The notes beneath the pieces were generated by a model, which was given only the letters and a program-made list of their open reading frames with translations, was not told where the DNA came from and did not search any database. 64,000 nucleotides of DNA from positions 62,001 to 126,000 of the forward strand of contig NZ_JBLWFK010000006.1 of NCBI RefSeq assembly GCF_048323675.1, written 5' to 3'. Position numbers and translations under genes: made by a program. Of the stretch, positions 51,121 to 60,674 are shown piece after piece. How positions within the stretch are numbered: the stretch's first letter is position 1; each line of letters opens with the position of its first letter. Source of the DNA: Mangrovimicrobium sp048323675 (lineage in GTDB: Bacteria; Pseudomonadota; Gammaproteobacteria; Pseudomonadales; Halieaceae).

Positions 51121-51792
51121 ATGGGATTCATCACCCTGAAAGCCGCCGACGGCTTTGAATTTTCCGCCTACGAGGCGCAGCCCGAGGGCGCGGCCAAGGG
51201 CGCCATCGTCGTCATCCAGGAAGTGTTCGGCGTGAACTCGCACATCCGCTCGGTAGTCGACGGCTATGCCAGCGAGGGCTACTACGCCGTGGCGCCGGCG
51301 ATCTTCGACCGGGTCGAGGCCGGCGTGGAACTGGGCTACCAGGCCGACGACATGCAGCGCGGCATCGACCTCGCCTTCAACCAGCTGGATATGCCGACCA
51401 CCCTCGGCGACCTGCAGACCGCCATCGACCACGCCGCCAGCCACGGCAAGGTCGGCGTTGTCGGCTACTGTTTCGGCGGCCTGCTGACCTGGCTCTGTGC
51501 CTGCAACCTCAACGGTGTCGCGGCGGCCTCAGCCTACTACGGCGGCGGGATTCCCGACCAGGCCGCCCAGACGCCCAAATGCCCGATCATCCTCCACTTC
51601 GGTGACAAGGACAGCTTTATCCCGATGGAGTCCGTGGCGGCCTTCAAGGCCAAACACCCGGACCTGGACTCCTTCGTCTACGCCGCCGACCACGGCTTCA
51701 ACTGCGACCAGCGCGGCAGCTATGACGCCGAAGCGGCGAAACTCGCCCTGCAGCGCACCCTGGCGCTGTTCAGCGCCGAAGTCGCCGCCTGA
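51121..51792 (+). CDS. Dienelactone hydrolase family protein
   Basis: 223 residues from the ATG at 51121 (AGGAG upstream); the longer frame is not needed. Catalytic residues: Glu34 in 'VIQEVFGVN', Cys117 in 'VVGYCFGG', Asp164 in 'FGDKDSFIP' and His191 in 'AADHGFNC'. A Cys nucleophile is the mark of true dienelactone hydrolases of the chlorocatechol/modified beta-ketoadipate route. The neighbouring genes do not form that route, so a general lactone/ester role is as likely. A hairpin follows at 51812. Confidence 0.92.
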   Translation: MGFITLKAADGFEFSAYEAQPEGAAKGAIVVIQEVFGVNSHIRSVVDGYASEGYYAVAPAIFDRVEAGVELGYQADDMQRGIDLAFNQLDMPTTLGDLQTAIDHAASHGKVGVVGYCFGGLLTWLCACNLNGVAAASAYYGGGIPDQAAQTPKCPIILHFGDKDSFIPMESVAAFKAKHPDLDSFVYAADHGFNCDQRGSYDAEAAKLALQRTLALFSAEVAA

Positions 51793-51811
51793 ACCCACAG
51801 CCAGTGCCCCG

Positions 51812-51839
51812 CAGCGTCCGGTCATCCCATCGGACGCTG
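51812..51839. terminator. Hairpin after the dienelactone hydrolase gene
   Basis: CAGCGTCCG / CGGACGCTG (9-bp perfect stem) with a 10-base loop, 20 nt after the stop codon. No T tract follows. The remaining ~270 bases to the next start (52109) show no gene or repeat that I can identify. Confidence 0.45.
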
Positions 51840-52108
51840 TGAGTACCGGGTTGCGCCCGGCACCAGTGCACCCCGTGCTTCCCCTGTGCCCCTACAACGG
51901 TCCTGCGCCAGCGACATCACTCCAGCACAGGCAGGTACAAGTCCGACTGCGGCCACAGTAAAGCGCGCAAAAACATGCGTTGTTGCCCGCCGCGGCAAGT
52001 CCGGATACCTTTGGGACACAGCTATTCAACCAATAACAGGCAATAGCGGCTCGCGAATACGGCTCACCCTGCATTCGCGCCTGCGACGCCAGACAGAAAC
52101 AACCCATA

Positions 52109-53095
52109 ATGATAAAAACCGTTCGATTCCACGAACTGGGCGCTCCCGAAGTGCTGCGCCTGGACGACCTTCCCCGCCCCGAGCCCGGACCCGGCGAGGT
52201 GCGCATTGCCGTCGAGGCAATCGGCCTGAACCGGGTGGAGAGCATGTACCGCCGCGGCGAATTCGGTGCGCCCGCCCTGCCCTCCACCCTGGGCTATGAA
52301 GCCGCCGGCACGGTCGACGCCGTCGGCGAGGGCGTCACCGGTTTCCACCCCGGGGACCGCGTCGCCACCCTGCCTGGACTGGACATGGCCCAGTACGGCA
52401 CCTGTGGCGAGGCCATCCTCTACCCCGCCAGCATGCTGGTCAAAGTGCCGGACGAGCAGAGCATGGTAGAGGCGGCGGCGACCTGGATGCAGTACCTGAC
52501 TGCCTACGCCCTGGTGTATGCCGGCAACATCGCCCGCGGTGACCACGTGGTGATCACCGCGGCGTCCTCATCGGTCGGCCTCGCCGCCATCCAGATTGCC
52601 AACGCCGCCGGCGCCATTCCCATCGCGGTAACCCGCGGCCGCGGCAAGGCCGCCGCCCTGCTGGAAAACGGTGCGGCCCACGTGATCGTCAGCGACGAGG
52701 AGAACGTGGCCGAGGCCGTGCGCGGTATTACCGACGGCCAGGGCGCGCGCATCGTCTTCGACGCCGTGGGCGGCCAGCCGCTGGCGGAACTGGTCACGGC
52801 GGTGGCGCCGCGCGGCATCCTGATTCTCTACGGCGCCCTCGCCGGCGAGGAAGTCACCCTCGCACTGCAGGCGGTGATGTTCCACTGCATCACCCTGCGC
52901 GGCTACGCCGCCTATGAACTGTTCCTCGACCCCGCAGTCCAGCAGTCGGCCATCGACTATATCTACGCGGGCCTGAAGAGCGGCGCCCTGCGACCGCTGG
53001 TCGACAGCACCTTCCCGCTGGCGGAGATCGTCGCCGCCTATCGCCACCTGGAGAGCAACACCCAGTTCGGCAAAATCGTCGTCACTGCAGGCTGA
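52109..53095 (+). CDS. Quinone oxidoreductase-type MDR dehydrogenase
   Basis: 328 residues of the medium-chain dehydrogenase superfamily without catalytic zinc ligands: 'GLNRVESMYRRGEFG', 'LPSTLGYEAAGTVDAVG', the NADPH fold 'VVITAASSSVGLAAIQIA' and 'IVFDAVGGQPL'. NADPH-dependent reduction of quinones or enoyl/enone double bonds is expected. It leads a tightly packed six-gene run (MDR, MFS, PQQ dehydrogenase, SnoaL, DUF7064-like, kinase). Confidence 0.92.
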   Translation: MIKTVRFHELGAPEVLRLDDLPRPEPGPGEVRIAVEAIGLNRVESMYRRGEFGAPALPSTLGYEAAGTVDAVGEGVTGFHPGDRVATLPGLDMAQYGTCGEAILYPASMLVKVPDEQSMVEAAATWMQYLTAYALVYAGNIARGDHVVITAASSSVGLAAIQIANAAGAIPIAVTRGRGKAAALLENGAAHVIVSDEENVAEAVRGITDGQGARIVFDAVGGQPLAELVTAVAPRGILILYGALAGEEVTLALQAVMFHCITLRGYAAYELFLDPAVQQSAIDYIYAGLKSGALRPLVDSTFPLAEIVAAYRHLESNTQFGKIVVTAG

Positions 53096-53099
53096 AGCC

Positions 53100-54344
53100 A
53101 TGAGCCATACCGATTCCGCCAGTTACTGGAGCGAGTTCCGCCGCGGCTGGCGCCCGCTGGCCGCGGCGACTGTGGGCCTGAGCGCGGGCATGTCGCTGAA
53201 CGCCTATGTCACCAGCATCTTCGGGCCCTACCTGCTGGAGGCCTTCGCCTGGAGCAAGGCGGCCTTCGCCCTGATGGGTACCCTGTCGCTGGTGACGATT
53301 ATCCTGATCCCGGTGGTCGGCCGCCTGACCGACCTGTTCGGGGTCCGCGTGATCGCCCTGCCCGGGATCATCGGCTACCCGGTGAGCCTGGTGCTGCTGA
53401 GCATGCTGCAGGGCGATATCCGGGTGTTCTACGCACTGATCCTGCTGCAGACGATCTTCTGCATCGGCACCACTACAGCGGTGTACTGCCGCCTGGTGGC
53501 GCAGGCCTTCAACCGCAGCCGCGGGCTCGCACTGGCAATCTGCGCCTGTGGTCCCGCGGTGGTCGGCGCCCTGGCCAGCCCGGCCCTGACCAGTTTCAAC
53601 GAAGCCTTCGGCTGGCGCGCGGGCTACCAGGTGCTGGCGGTGTTCTCCGCCCTGCTCGGTATTGTCACCCTGCTATTGCTGCCGCGTACGAATCGGGAGG
53701 CCATGCTGGTCCAGCGCCGCGAGCGCAACGCGCGCAAGGACTACGCCACTATCCTGCGCCACCCGGCTTTCTGGGCTTTGCTGACCGGTGCCTTTCTCTG
53801 CAGCATGCCGCATGCGCTGGCCTACTCGCAGATCAAGCTGATGCTGCAGGAGCACGGCGTCACGCCGATGCAGGCGGGCTACATGGTCTCGGTGTTTGCC
53901 GGCGGGGTCCTGCTCGGGCGCTTCGGCGCCGGCGCGGCACTGGACCGCTTCCCCACCCACATCGTGTCCGCGGTGGTCATGGGGCTGCCGGCCATCGGCC
54001 TGTTCATCATGGCTACGGACAACGCACCGCTGGGCCTGCTGGTACTCTCGGTGGCGCTGCTCGGGCTGTCCTTCGGCGGCGAGGCCGACGTGCTGGCCTA
54101 CGCCACCGCCCAGTACTTCCCGATTGCAATCTACAGCAGCGTCGTGGGGTTGCTGCTGAGCGCCGTGGGCGTTGCCATTGGCCTCGGCTCCACCCTGCTC
54201 AGCTACACCCTGACCCTCGCCGACAGTTTCAGCCTGTTCATGACTGTCGCGGGAACAGCGGTAATTACCGGTGCATTCTGCTTCCTCTGGCTGGGCAGGT
54301 TACAACGGACAACCAGGATCGGCGAGGAGATCGCGACCGTATGA
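53100..54344 (+). CDS. MFS transporter (MCT/oxalate-formate type)
   Basis: 414 residues with about 12 transmembrane helices and a central loop ('RRERNARKDYATILRHPAF') typical of the monocarboxylate-transporter-like MFS subgroup. It starts 4 nt after the MDR gene and overlaps the PQQ dehydrogenase start by 4 bp (ATGA). Likely imports the acid or alcohol used by this operon. Confidence 0.9.
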   Translation: MSHTDSASYWSEFRRGWRPLAAATVGLSAGMSLNAYVTSIFGPYLLEAFAWSKAAFALMGTLSLVTIILIPVVGRLTDLFGVRVIALPGIIGYPVSLVLLSMLQGDIRVFYALILLQTIFCIGTTTAVYCRLVAQAFNRSRGLALAICACGPAVVGALASPALTSFNEAFGWRAGYQVLAVFSALLGIVTLLLLPRTNREAMLVQRRERNARKDYATILRHPAFWALLTGAFLCSMPHALAYSQIKLMLQEHGVTPMQAGYMVSVFAGGVLLGRFGAGAALDRFPTHIVSAVVMGLPAIGLFIMATDNAPLGLLVLSVALLGLSFGGEADVLAYATAQYFPIAIYSSVVGLLLSAVGVAIGLGSTLLSYTLTLADSFSLFMTVAGTAVITGAFCFLWLGRLQRTTRIGEEIATV

Positions 54345-56251
54345 AGCATCCATTTTTCGGGCTTTGCGGCCTCGCCATTGCCGCCTTCAGCCTCTCCGGC
54401 ATGGCCGGCGACAATTTCCAGGAAGGCACCAAGTATTCGCCGCTGAAGAAGATTCATCGCAACAATGTCAGCGAGCTGGAAAAGGCCTGGGAATTCCACA
54501 GCGGCGACCTGCCGGGTAAGGATTTCCAGGGCCTGTTCGCCTTCGAGGATCACCCGCGGATCATCGACGACAACCTGGTTATCTGCACGCCCAACCGCCA
54601 CATCATCGCCCTCGATCCCGCCAGCGGCGACAAGCGCTGGGAGTACGCCCCGGAGGAAAGTCCCGCCGTCACCAAGAAGTGCCGCGGTATCGCCCACTGG
54701 GAAGACCGCAGTGCGCCGCGCGGCAGCCACTGCCAGTCGCGCCTGTTGCTCGGCACCGACGATTACCGCCTGGTCGCCATCGATTCGCGCACCGGTACTG
54801 CCTGCCGCCGCTTTGGCGACAACGGCGAGGTCCGGATGCCCGCAAGTATCCCGGAGCTGTTTACCGGGGAAGTCGCGGCCAGTTCCGATCCCGCGGTGGT
54901 CGGCGACGTGGTTGTGGTGGGGTCCTCGGTCGCCGACAACCAGCGGGTGCACGCGCCCAGCGGGCGGGTGCTCGCCTACCATGCCCGCAGCGGTGACTTC
55001 CTCTGGGAGTTCGACCCGGTGCCGCGCGACGCCAACGACCCGGCCATGCGCAGCTGGGGCAAGGGCACCGCTGGCTTCGGCCAGTCCAACGTCTGGAGCT
55101 CCATGGCGGTGGACCAGCGGCTGGGACTGGTTTACCTGCCCACGACCAGCACCTCGGATGACTTCTACGGCGGCAACCGCCCCGGGGACAATCACTACTC
55201 GACTTCGGTAGTGGCCCTGCACGGGGAGACCGGCGAGGTCGCCTGGCACCAGCAGCTGGTGCACCACAACGTCTTCGACTACGACCTGCCCACGCGACCG
55301 ATCCTGATCGACTATCCCGGCCGGCACGGTATGGTGCCGGCGCTGGCGCAGATCACCAAGATGGGACTGATCTTCGTCTTTGATCGCGCCACCGGCGAAC
55401 CCCTGGTGCCGCTGGAGGAACGGCCCGTTCCCCAGGACGGCACAGTCGCCGGCGAACAGCTCTCACCCACCCAGCCCTTCCCCGCGGACATGCCTGCCGT
55501 GATCCGGCAGTCGTTCTCTCCGGATGACGTGTGGGGTTTCACCCCGCTGGATGAGGGCGCCTGCCGCAAGAAGGCCGAGCAGTACCGCTACGGGCCGATC
55601 TACACCCCGCCCAGCGAGCAGGGCACGATTTTCATGCCCGGCGCCGGCGGCGGCCCCAACTGGGGCGGCGGCGGCTACGACCCGGAGACCGGGATCATGG
55701 TCGTGCCCACCAACCGGGTACCCGGCATCATTACGCTGATTCCGCGCGACAGGGCCGGCGACATCAACGGCATGCGCGTCGAAGGTCGCGGCAAGCTCAC
55801 CTTTGAAAACCGCGGCTCCGACTACGCCTTCATGATCGACCAGTTGTTCTCGCCGCTGGGCGCGCCCTGCTCCGAACCGCCCTGGGCGGCACTCACCGCC
55901 GTGGACCTGGTCAACCGGCGCGTGGTCTGGGAAATTCCCCTCGGCAGCATTCGCGAGCTCGCCCCCCTGCCCATCGACTGGGACCTCGGCGCGCCGGGCG
56001 CAGGCAGCCCGCTGGTGACCGCCGGCAAGCTGGTGTTTATCGGCTTCTCCACCGACAACGCGCTGCGCGCCTTTGATATCGAGACCGGCCAGGAACTCTG
56101 GGAGGTCGACCTGCCCGCCTCCGGCAACTCGGTACCGATCACTTACGAAGTCAACAACGAGCAGTACATTGTCATTCCCGCAGGGGGCCACAGCCTGTAT
56201 GGCGGCGATGTCAGCGACGCTGTTGTTGCCTACAAATTGCGCCGGGACTGA
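54341..56251 (+). CDS. PQQ-dependent quinoprotein dehydrogenase, exported
   Basis: 636 residues: a short signal peptide ('FFGLCGLAIAAFSLSGMAG') and then the eight-bladed propeller of quinoprotein alcohol/glucose dehydrogenases, beginning 'GTKYSPLKKIHRNNVSELEK', with tryptophan-docking-type repeats ('WEYAPE', 'LLWEFDPVPRDANDP' region, 'VVWEIPLG', 'LWEVDLPASG'). No C-terminal cytochrome domain and no membrane helices beyond the signal, so electrons must leave through a separate carrier. It oxidises an alcohol or sugar-like substrate in the periplasm, but no PQQ biosynthesis gene is in the window. Confidence 0.9.
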   Translation: MKHPFFGLCGLAIAAFSLSGMAGDNFQEGTKYSPLKKIHRNNVSELEKAWEFHSGDLPGKDFQGLFAFEDHPRIIDDNLVICTPNRHIIALDPASGDKRWEYAPEESPAVTKKCRGIAHWEDRSAPRGSHCQSRLLLGTDDYRLVAIDSRTGTACRRFGDNGEVRMPASIPELFTGEVAASSDPAVVGDVVVVGSSVADNQRVHAPSGRVLAYHARSGDFLWEFDPVPRDANDPAMRSWGKGTAGFGQSNVWSSMAVDQRLGLVYLPTTSTSDDFYGGNRPGDNHYSTSVVALHGETGEVAWHQQLVHHNVFDYDLPTRPILIDYPGRHGMVPALAQITKMGLIFVFDRATGEPLVPLEERPVPQDGTVAGEQLSPTQPFPADMPAVIRQSFSPDDVWGFTPLDEGACRKKAEQYRYGPIYTPPSEQGTIFMPGAGGGPNWGGGGYDPETGIMVVPTNRVPGIITLIPRDRAGDINGMRVEGRGKLTFENRGSDYAFMIDQLFSPLGAPCSEPPWAALTAVDLVNRRVVWEIPLGSIRELAPLPIDWDLGAPGAGSPLVTAGKLVFIGFSTDNALRAFDIETGQELWEVDLPASGNSVPITYEVNNEQYIVIPAGGHSLYGGDVSDAVVAYKLRRD

Positions 56252-56254
56252 GCG

Positions 56255-56689
56255 GTGAAACGCAGCGAGCGCCTGCAGGCCATCGAGGAGATTCGCCAGC
56301 TGAAAGCGCGCTATTTCCGCTACATGGATACCAAGCAGTGGGATATGCTGCGTACGGTCTTCACCACCGACATGCGCGTAGTCTCCCCCGAGGGCGCCGT
56401 CTGGATCGAGGGCGGCGACGCATTCGCCGCCAGCCTGCAGCACTCCCTCGAAAACAGTGTCTCCTGCCACCAGGGCTTCACCGCGGAAATCGACATCCTC
56501 GACGCAGATAAGGCCACCGGTATCTGGGCGATGCAGGATATTATCGCGTGGGACGACCGCCACCCCCGGGAGGGCTGGAAAGCCATTACCGGGCGCGGGC
56601 ACTACCATGAAACCTACCGCCGGGAGGACGGCGAATGGCGTATCGCCACGCTGTCACTCACCCGGCTGCGACTGGATATAGAGGAGTAA
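56255..56689 (+). CDS. SnoaL-like protein 2
   Basis: 144 residues from a GTG 3 nt after the PQQ dehydrogenase stop. NTF2/SnoaL fold: 'EEIRQLKARYFRYMDTKQWD', 'VFTTDMRVVSPEG', 'TGIWAMQDIIAWDD' and 'GRGHYHETYRREDGEWRI'. Related to the protein at 46828 but distinct. In catabolic operons such proteins act as isomerases or dehydratases on cyclic substrates. Confidence 0.88.
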   Translation: MKRSERLQAIEEIRQLKARYFRYMDTKQWDMLRTVFTTDMRVVSPEGAVWIEGGDAFAASLQHSLENSVSCHQGFTAEIDILDADKATGIWAMQDIIAWDDRHPREGWKAITGRGHYHETYRREDGEWRIATLSLTRLRLDIEE

Positions 56690-56692
56690 ACC

Positions 56693-57670
56693 ATGCCTTC
56701 CGGCAGCAACCGACGCGACACCCCGGCCCTTGCAGACCTGCCCCCGGCCGACCGCTTCTGCGACAGCCCCAGCGACAATCCCTACTGGAACGAGAGCGTG
56801 TGGTTCTCGGTCTCCATCCCGGACAAGCGCATCCACGGCATGATCCAGTACTACTTCCGGCCCAACATGAACATGCTCAACGGCGGGCCGGTGCTCTGGG
56901 ACGCCTCCGGCCACAACAGCTGGGATTGCCGCCACTACAACTGGGCCCACCTGCAGGCGCTGCCGCCGGGACAGGAAAAATTCAACATGCAGGCCAACAA
57001 CTCACTGGCGGTGAAAGTTCTGGAGCCGCTGCAGCGCTACGCCCTGAGTTACGACCACGACGACCTCCGCTTCGAACTCGAGTGGAACGCCATCGGCCCC
57101 CTGCACGAGCTGAAAACCGGCGACGCCGGCCAGCAGGCTACCGCCAAGTTCCACATCGAACAGCCCGGGCGCATGACCGGTACCCTGACCAGCCTCGGCG
57201 AGACCTTCTCCATCGACTGCTTTTCCATGCGCGACACCTCCTTCGGCGCGCGGGATTATGCCTCGCTGGCCAGCGGCGGGTATTTCTGGGGCATCGCCGC
57301 GGAGAGTTCCTTCCATGCGATTGCCATGGGCAAGGGGCGCGAACAGAAAGTCATCGGCGGCTATCTCTACCGCGACGGCGAGCTTTCGAGCCTCGCCTCC
57401 GGCGTGCGCCGCATCGAGGAATACGGGCGCTTCGGACCGAAAAAGGTGGTTTTCGAGGCCACCGACAAACTCGGCCGACAGCTGAGCGCCACTGGCAGCA
57501 TCGACGAGGGCCTGCTGTTTACCGGCTACACTGACCACACCGTGGTATGGTCGCTGGTGGAATGGGACTGGGACGGCATCACTCACTGGGGCGACAATCA
57601 GGAATTCGCACCGGCAATGCGCTTCCGCCAGATTGCCCGCGGTGATATCGAGTTGGGAACCGGAGAATAA
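56693..57670 (+). CDS. DUF7064/7065-type protein (CrtC/lipocalin-like fold)
   Basis: 325 residues, cytoplasmic. 'NPYWNESVWFSVSIPDKRIH', 'NMNMLNGGPVLWDASGHNSW' and 'TDHTVVWSLVEWDWDG' match a family of double-lipocalin-like proteins often seen beside P450s and SnoaL proteins in terpenoid and steroid degradation; I recognise the pattern, not a tested function. It starts 3 nt after the SnoaL stop, so it is translationally linked. Confidence 0.78.
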   Translation: MPSGSNRRDTPALADLPPADRFCDSPSDNPYWNESVWFSVSIPDKRIHGMIQYYFRPNMNMLNGGPVLWDASGHNSWDCRHYNWAHLQALPPGQEKFNMQANNSLAVKVLEPLQRYALSYDHDDLRFELEWNAIGPLHELKTGDAGQQATAKFHIEQPGRMTGTLTSLGETFSIDCFSMRDTSFGARDYASLASGGYFWGIAAESSFHAIAMGKGREQKVIGGYLYRDGELSSLASGVRRIEEYGRFGPKKVVFEATDKLGRQLSATGSIDEGLLFTGYTDHTVVWSLVEWDWDGITHWGDNQEFAPAMRFRQIARGDIELGTGE

Positions 57671-57677
57671 ACGACAA

Positions 57678-58355
57678 ATGGCAGGACAAATCATCATCGT
57701 CAGCGGCACCTCCGGGTCCGGCAAATCCACCACCTGTGAGCTGTTCGCCAAGCGCTCCGACGATTTCTGGCTGCTCTACGGCATCGACCATTTCCTCTCG
57801 GCCACCTTCCCCGCCAAATTCGGCCACCACGGCCCGCGCAGCGCCGAGGGCTTCCAGGCGGTGCCGATGCACGGGGACGATCCCGACGGCGACCTGAAAT
57901 GGCGCTTCGGTGAATTCGGCATGAAGGGTTTCAATGTCTTCCACGAGTGGGCCGCCGCAGCCTCCCGCGCCGGCTGCAACATCATCCTCGACCATATCGC
58001 CCTGGTCGACCCGCCCATTATCCAGGACTGCGTGCAGCGCCTGCAGGGCTTGCCGGTGCTGTTCGTGTCCCTGAAGCCGCCGATCGAGGTACTGCAGCAG
58101 CGGGTGGAACAGCGCAAGATGGACAAGAAAATGCCCACCGCGGATTTCGACAAGGACGACCCGATGCGCCGTATCATCGAACGCCTCAACCGCCTGCGCC
58201 CGTGGTTTTATGAGGCCGCTTATGAAGCGGGTATCTACGACCTCGAAATCAACACCAACGATTTCAGTCCCGAACAGGTCTGCGAACTGATCGATCAGCG
58301 CCTGGCCGAAGGGCCCGGCACGGCCTTCGGGCAGTTGCAGGCAAAGTTCTCCTGA
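57678..58355 (+). CDS. Chloramphenicol phosphotransferase-like P-loop kinase
   Basis: 225 residues from the ATG at 57678; the longer frame overlaps the preceding gene. Walker A 'IVSGTSGSGKSTT' near the N-terminus, an Asp in 'YGIDHFLSA' that matches the catalytic position of CPT-type enzymes, and 'IILDHIAL'. The family phosphorylates hydroxyl groups of small molecules, for example chloramphenicol. Its place at the end of a catabolic operon, 7 nt after the DUF7064-like gene, suggests phosphorylation of a pathway alcohol rather than drug resistance or a zeta-toxin function (inference). Confidence 0.87.
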   Translation: MAGQIIIVSGTSGSGKSTTCELFAKRSDDFWLLYGIDHFLSATFPAKFGHHGPRSAEGFQAVPMHGDDPDGDLKWRFGEFGMKGFNVFHEWAAAASRAGCNIILDHIALVDPPIIQDCVQRLQGLPVLFVSLKPPIEVLQQRVEQRKMDKKMPTADFDKDDPMRRIIERLNRLRPWFYEAAYEAGIYDLEINTNDFSPEQVCELIDQRLAEGPGTAFGQLQAKFS

Positions 58356-58476
58356 TCACCTGTCGCCGGCAGCACCAGCAGTAATCCCCGGCCATACAAC
58401 AGGCGTTTTCCCGCCCCCGGGGCAGCGCCTGCTAGACTGCGTTGGCAGTTCCCAAAAACAATAACAGGAGACCGGG

Positions 58477-59733
58477 ATGGCCGAGGGCAATACCGCGGAC
58501 GACATTGGCTACGACCCCTTCGACCTGGAGGTGATGTCCAACCCCTTCCCCTACTACCGCCTGCTGCGCGAACGCCAGCCGGTCTACTACACCCCGCAGT
58601 ACGATACCTACTGGCTGTCGCGCTTCGCCGATATCGAGGACATGCTGCAGAACCGGGGCAATGCGCTGGTTTCCACGGAATCGTCCATTCCCATGCCCGA
58701 GGTACTGCGCCAGCACCACCGGGGCAAACCGGCCTGGGCATCCCTCGACCCACTGTCGCCCATGACGCTGCTGCACAGCCCCTATTACGAGGACATTCGC
58801 CGGGCCCACGCCCAGCCCTTCACCCCGAAGGGCGTGGCCGAACTGGAGGAATTTGCCCGCGAGACCACTCGCGCCCTGCTCGACGAACACCTGCCGCGCG
58901 GCGAGTTCGACCTGTTCCTGGACTACGGCGGCCGCCTCAGTGCGCTGCTTACCTGCCGCCTGTTCGACATCGACCCAGGCGAAGCCGGGGACATCCTGGA
59001 AACCGTCAACGCCACCACCGCCTACGACCCGGAGCGCGGCGGGATCGACAACAGCCAGCTGTTCGCGCGCATGAAACGTTTCATGCTGCCCTCCATTGCC
59101 CGGCGCCGCGCCGCGGGCGCCGACGGCAGCGCCCCACTGTTCGACGGCCTGATCCAGTTGCGCCTGCGGGATAGTGGCCGCGCACTGACCGACGACGAAA
59201 TCTCCGACGAACTCACCTGCGCCTTCATCGCCAACACCGAGACCCCCGGCAAGGTGGCGGCACAGGGCCTGCTGGAACTGTCCCGGCGGCCGCAGCAACT
59301 GGCCGAAATCCGCGAGGACCTGCCGGCCAACGTCACCACTGCCACCGAGGAAATGCTGCGCCTGTGCGCACCGGCGCAGTGGTTCATGCGCACCGTGCAC
59401 GAGGATTGCGAGATCGCCGGTGTGCAGATGCAAGCCGGCCAGCGGGTGGCGGGGCTGATCTGCTGCGCCAACCGCGACGAGCGCGAGTTCGACGACGCGG
59501 AGGAGTTCATCTGGAACCGCCGCCTGCGCAAGCAACTGGCCTTTGGTATGGGCCGCAACCACTGCCTCGGCCTGCATATCGCGCGGCTGCAGATCCGGGT
59601 GCTGGTGGAAGAGTTCCTCAGGCGGGTGGACGACTACAGCTTCGACCTCGAGCGGGCCGTGCTGCGGCCGAGTTATTTCCACTACGCCTACAGCAGCCTG
59701 CCGGTCCGAGTTTCCCAACAAGGAATACCATAA
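58477..59733 (+). CDS. Cytochrome P450
   Basis: 418 residues, typical for a soluble bacterial P450. Haem-binding loop 'LAFGMGRNHCLGLHIARLQ' with Cys363 as the axial ligand; K-helix E-x-x-R in 'ATEEMLRLCAP'; I-helix 'CAFIANTETPGK', which keeps the Glu-Thr pair but replaces the usual Ala-Gly before it with Ala-Asn. AGGAGA precedes the ATG. It lies 121 nt after the kinase gene and probably belongs to the same pathway. No ferredoxin or ferredoxin reductase gene is adjacent. Confidence 0.95.
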   Translation: MAEGNTADDIGYDPFDLEVMSNPFPYYRLLRERQPVYYTPQYDTYWLSRFADIEDMLQNRGNALVSTESSIPMPEVLRQHHRGKPAWASLDPLSPMTLLHSPYYEDIRRAHAQPFTPKGVAELEEFARETTRALLDEHLPRGEFDLFLDYGGRLSALLTCRLFDIDPGEAGDILETVNATTAYDPERGGIDNSQLFARMKRFMLPSIARRRAAGADGSAPLFDGLIQLRLRDSGRALTDDEISDELTCAFIANTETPGKVAAQGLLELSRRPQQLAEIREDLPANVTTATEEMLRLCAPAQWFMRTVHEDCEIAGVQMQAGQRVAGLICCANRDEREFDDAEEFIWNRRLRKQLAFGMGRNHCLGLHIARLQIRVLVEEFLRRVDDYSFDLERAVLRPSYFHYAYSSLPVRVSQQGIP

Positions 59734-60674
59734 AACCAGCCATTCTTTTGCGCACTTCATATCGAGCATAGCCAGGTTCCTGTATTTTCACAGGCACATG
59801 CAGTCTCCTGAAGTGATTCCCCGAATCGAGACTGATGGTGTAAAACGCCCCTAAAACTCTCAGGAGCTGGTAGGTGACCTTCAGCGGAAATCGAGACCTT
59901 ATCAACTGAAAATTATGCTTTAAAGCGGGAACTCAATAACGCCAGACATCGATGTCTCATCAGTGAAATTTACCGAAAGCAGGTAATTCTCGCTCATATA
60001 ACGGCACCTTCCTTGCCCGTGGAACAGGATTCACGTAACAGGATAACCACACTCGAAAACTCGTTTGTGAATTTTGGATCAAATATCAGCCGTCAAACAG
60101 CTAAAGCGTGATCTCATCGCATCAATCCGGGCGCGACAAATGCCCTGGTTTCGGAAACAGATTTTTATAACAAAAAATTATATCGCGCCAGAATTATCGA
60201 CCTAAATTCGCGGGTAGATACTGAAAAAATTGCCCATGATCTGATGCCCGTTTCAACCATGAAAGCCTATGGGTACACTGAGAATATAACCACTAAACCT
60301 ATTCGCAGCACGCCAGAAGCTCGTTTCCGGCGAAATCAGACTGCTCCAATTCTGGCCGAAGGGTGCATCATGACAGACTAAGCATCGCGGACTTTTGTGA
60401 ATAACATCAAGCCAGGCCTGGCTGCGGAAAACTCGGATACTCGTCCAAAAAAGTTTTCAGCGACAGCCGCCAGACCTGTCTATAATTTATTCAACTAGGT
60501 GAGGCCGCCTGCTAATAGCACCCATGCTGACCTGCTTACCGGCAGACTCAGGCCAAACTCTTTGGTCACAGAACAATCGAAATTCTACCCAAAAGCAACG
60601 TGCCAAAAACCAATACCTACCTGACATACGGTCTTTTTCCAGTAATCTGACGAAATTTACTTGAGAAAAGAGGC
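59734..60674. other. AT-rich gene-poor stretch
   Basis: About 940 bases with clearly lower GC than the rest of the window. No ORF with a start and ribosome site is convincing. One frame, 60112-60381 plus strand, is stop-free for 89 codons and reads plausibly ('LYRARIIDLNSRVDTEK', 'STPEARFRRNQTAPILAEG') but has no good start; it may be the remains of a gene. No tRNA, IS end or CRISPR was recognised. Confidence 0.6.
60621..60648 (+). promoter_or_regulatory. Possible promoter of the two-repeat orphan gene
   Basis: CTGACA (60621-60626), 16-bp spacer, TAATCT (60643-60648), 26 nt before the ATG at 60675. The -35 is good and the -10 is weak. Confidence 0.35.

Noticed and set aside
57678..58355. Zeta-type toxin of a toxin-antitoxin pair
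   Set aside because: No antitoxin gene next to it, and it belongs to a tight catabolic operon.
60112..60381. 89-codon stop-free frame as a gene
   Set aside because: No start with ribosome site; first ATG leaves 45 codons. Listed only as a possible remnant.
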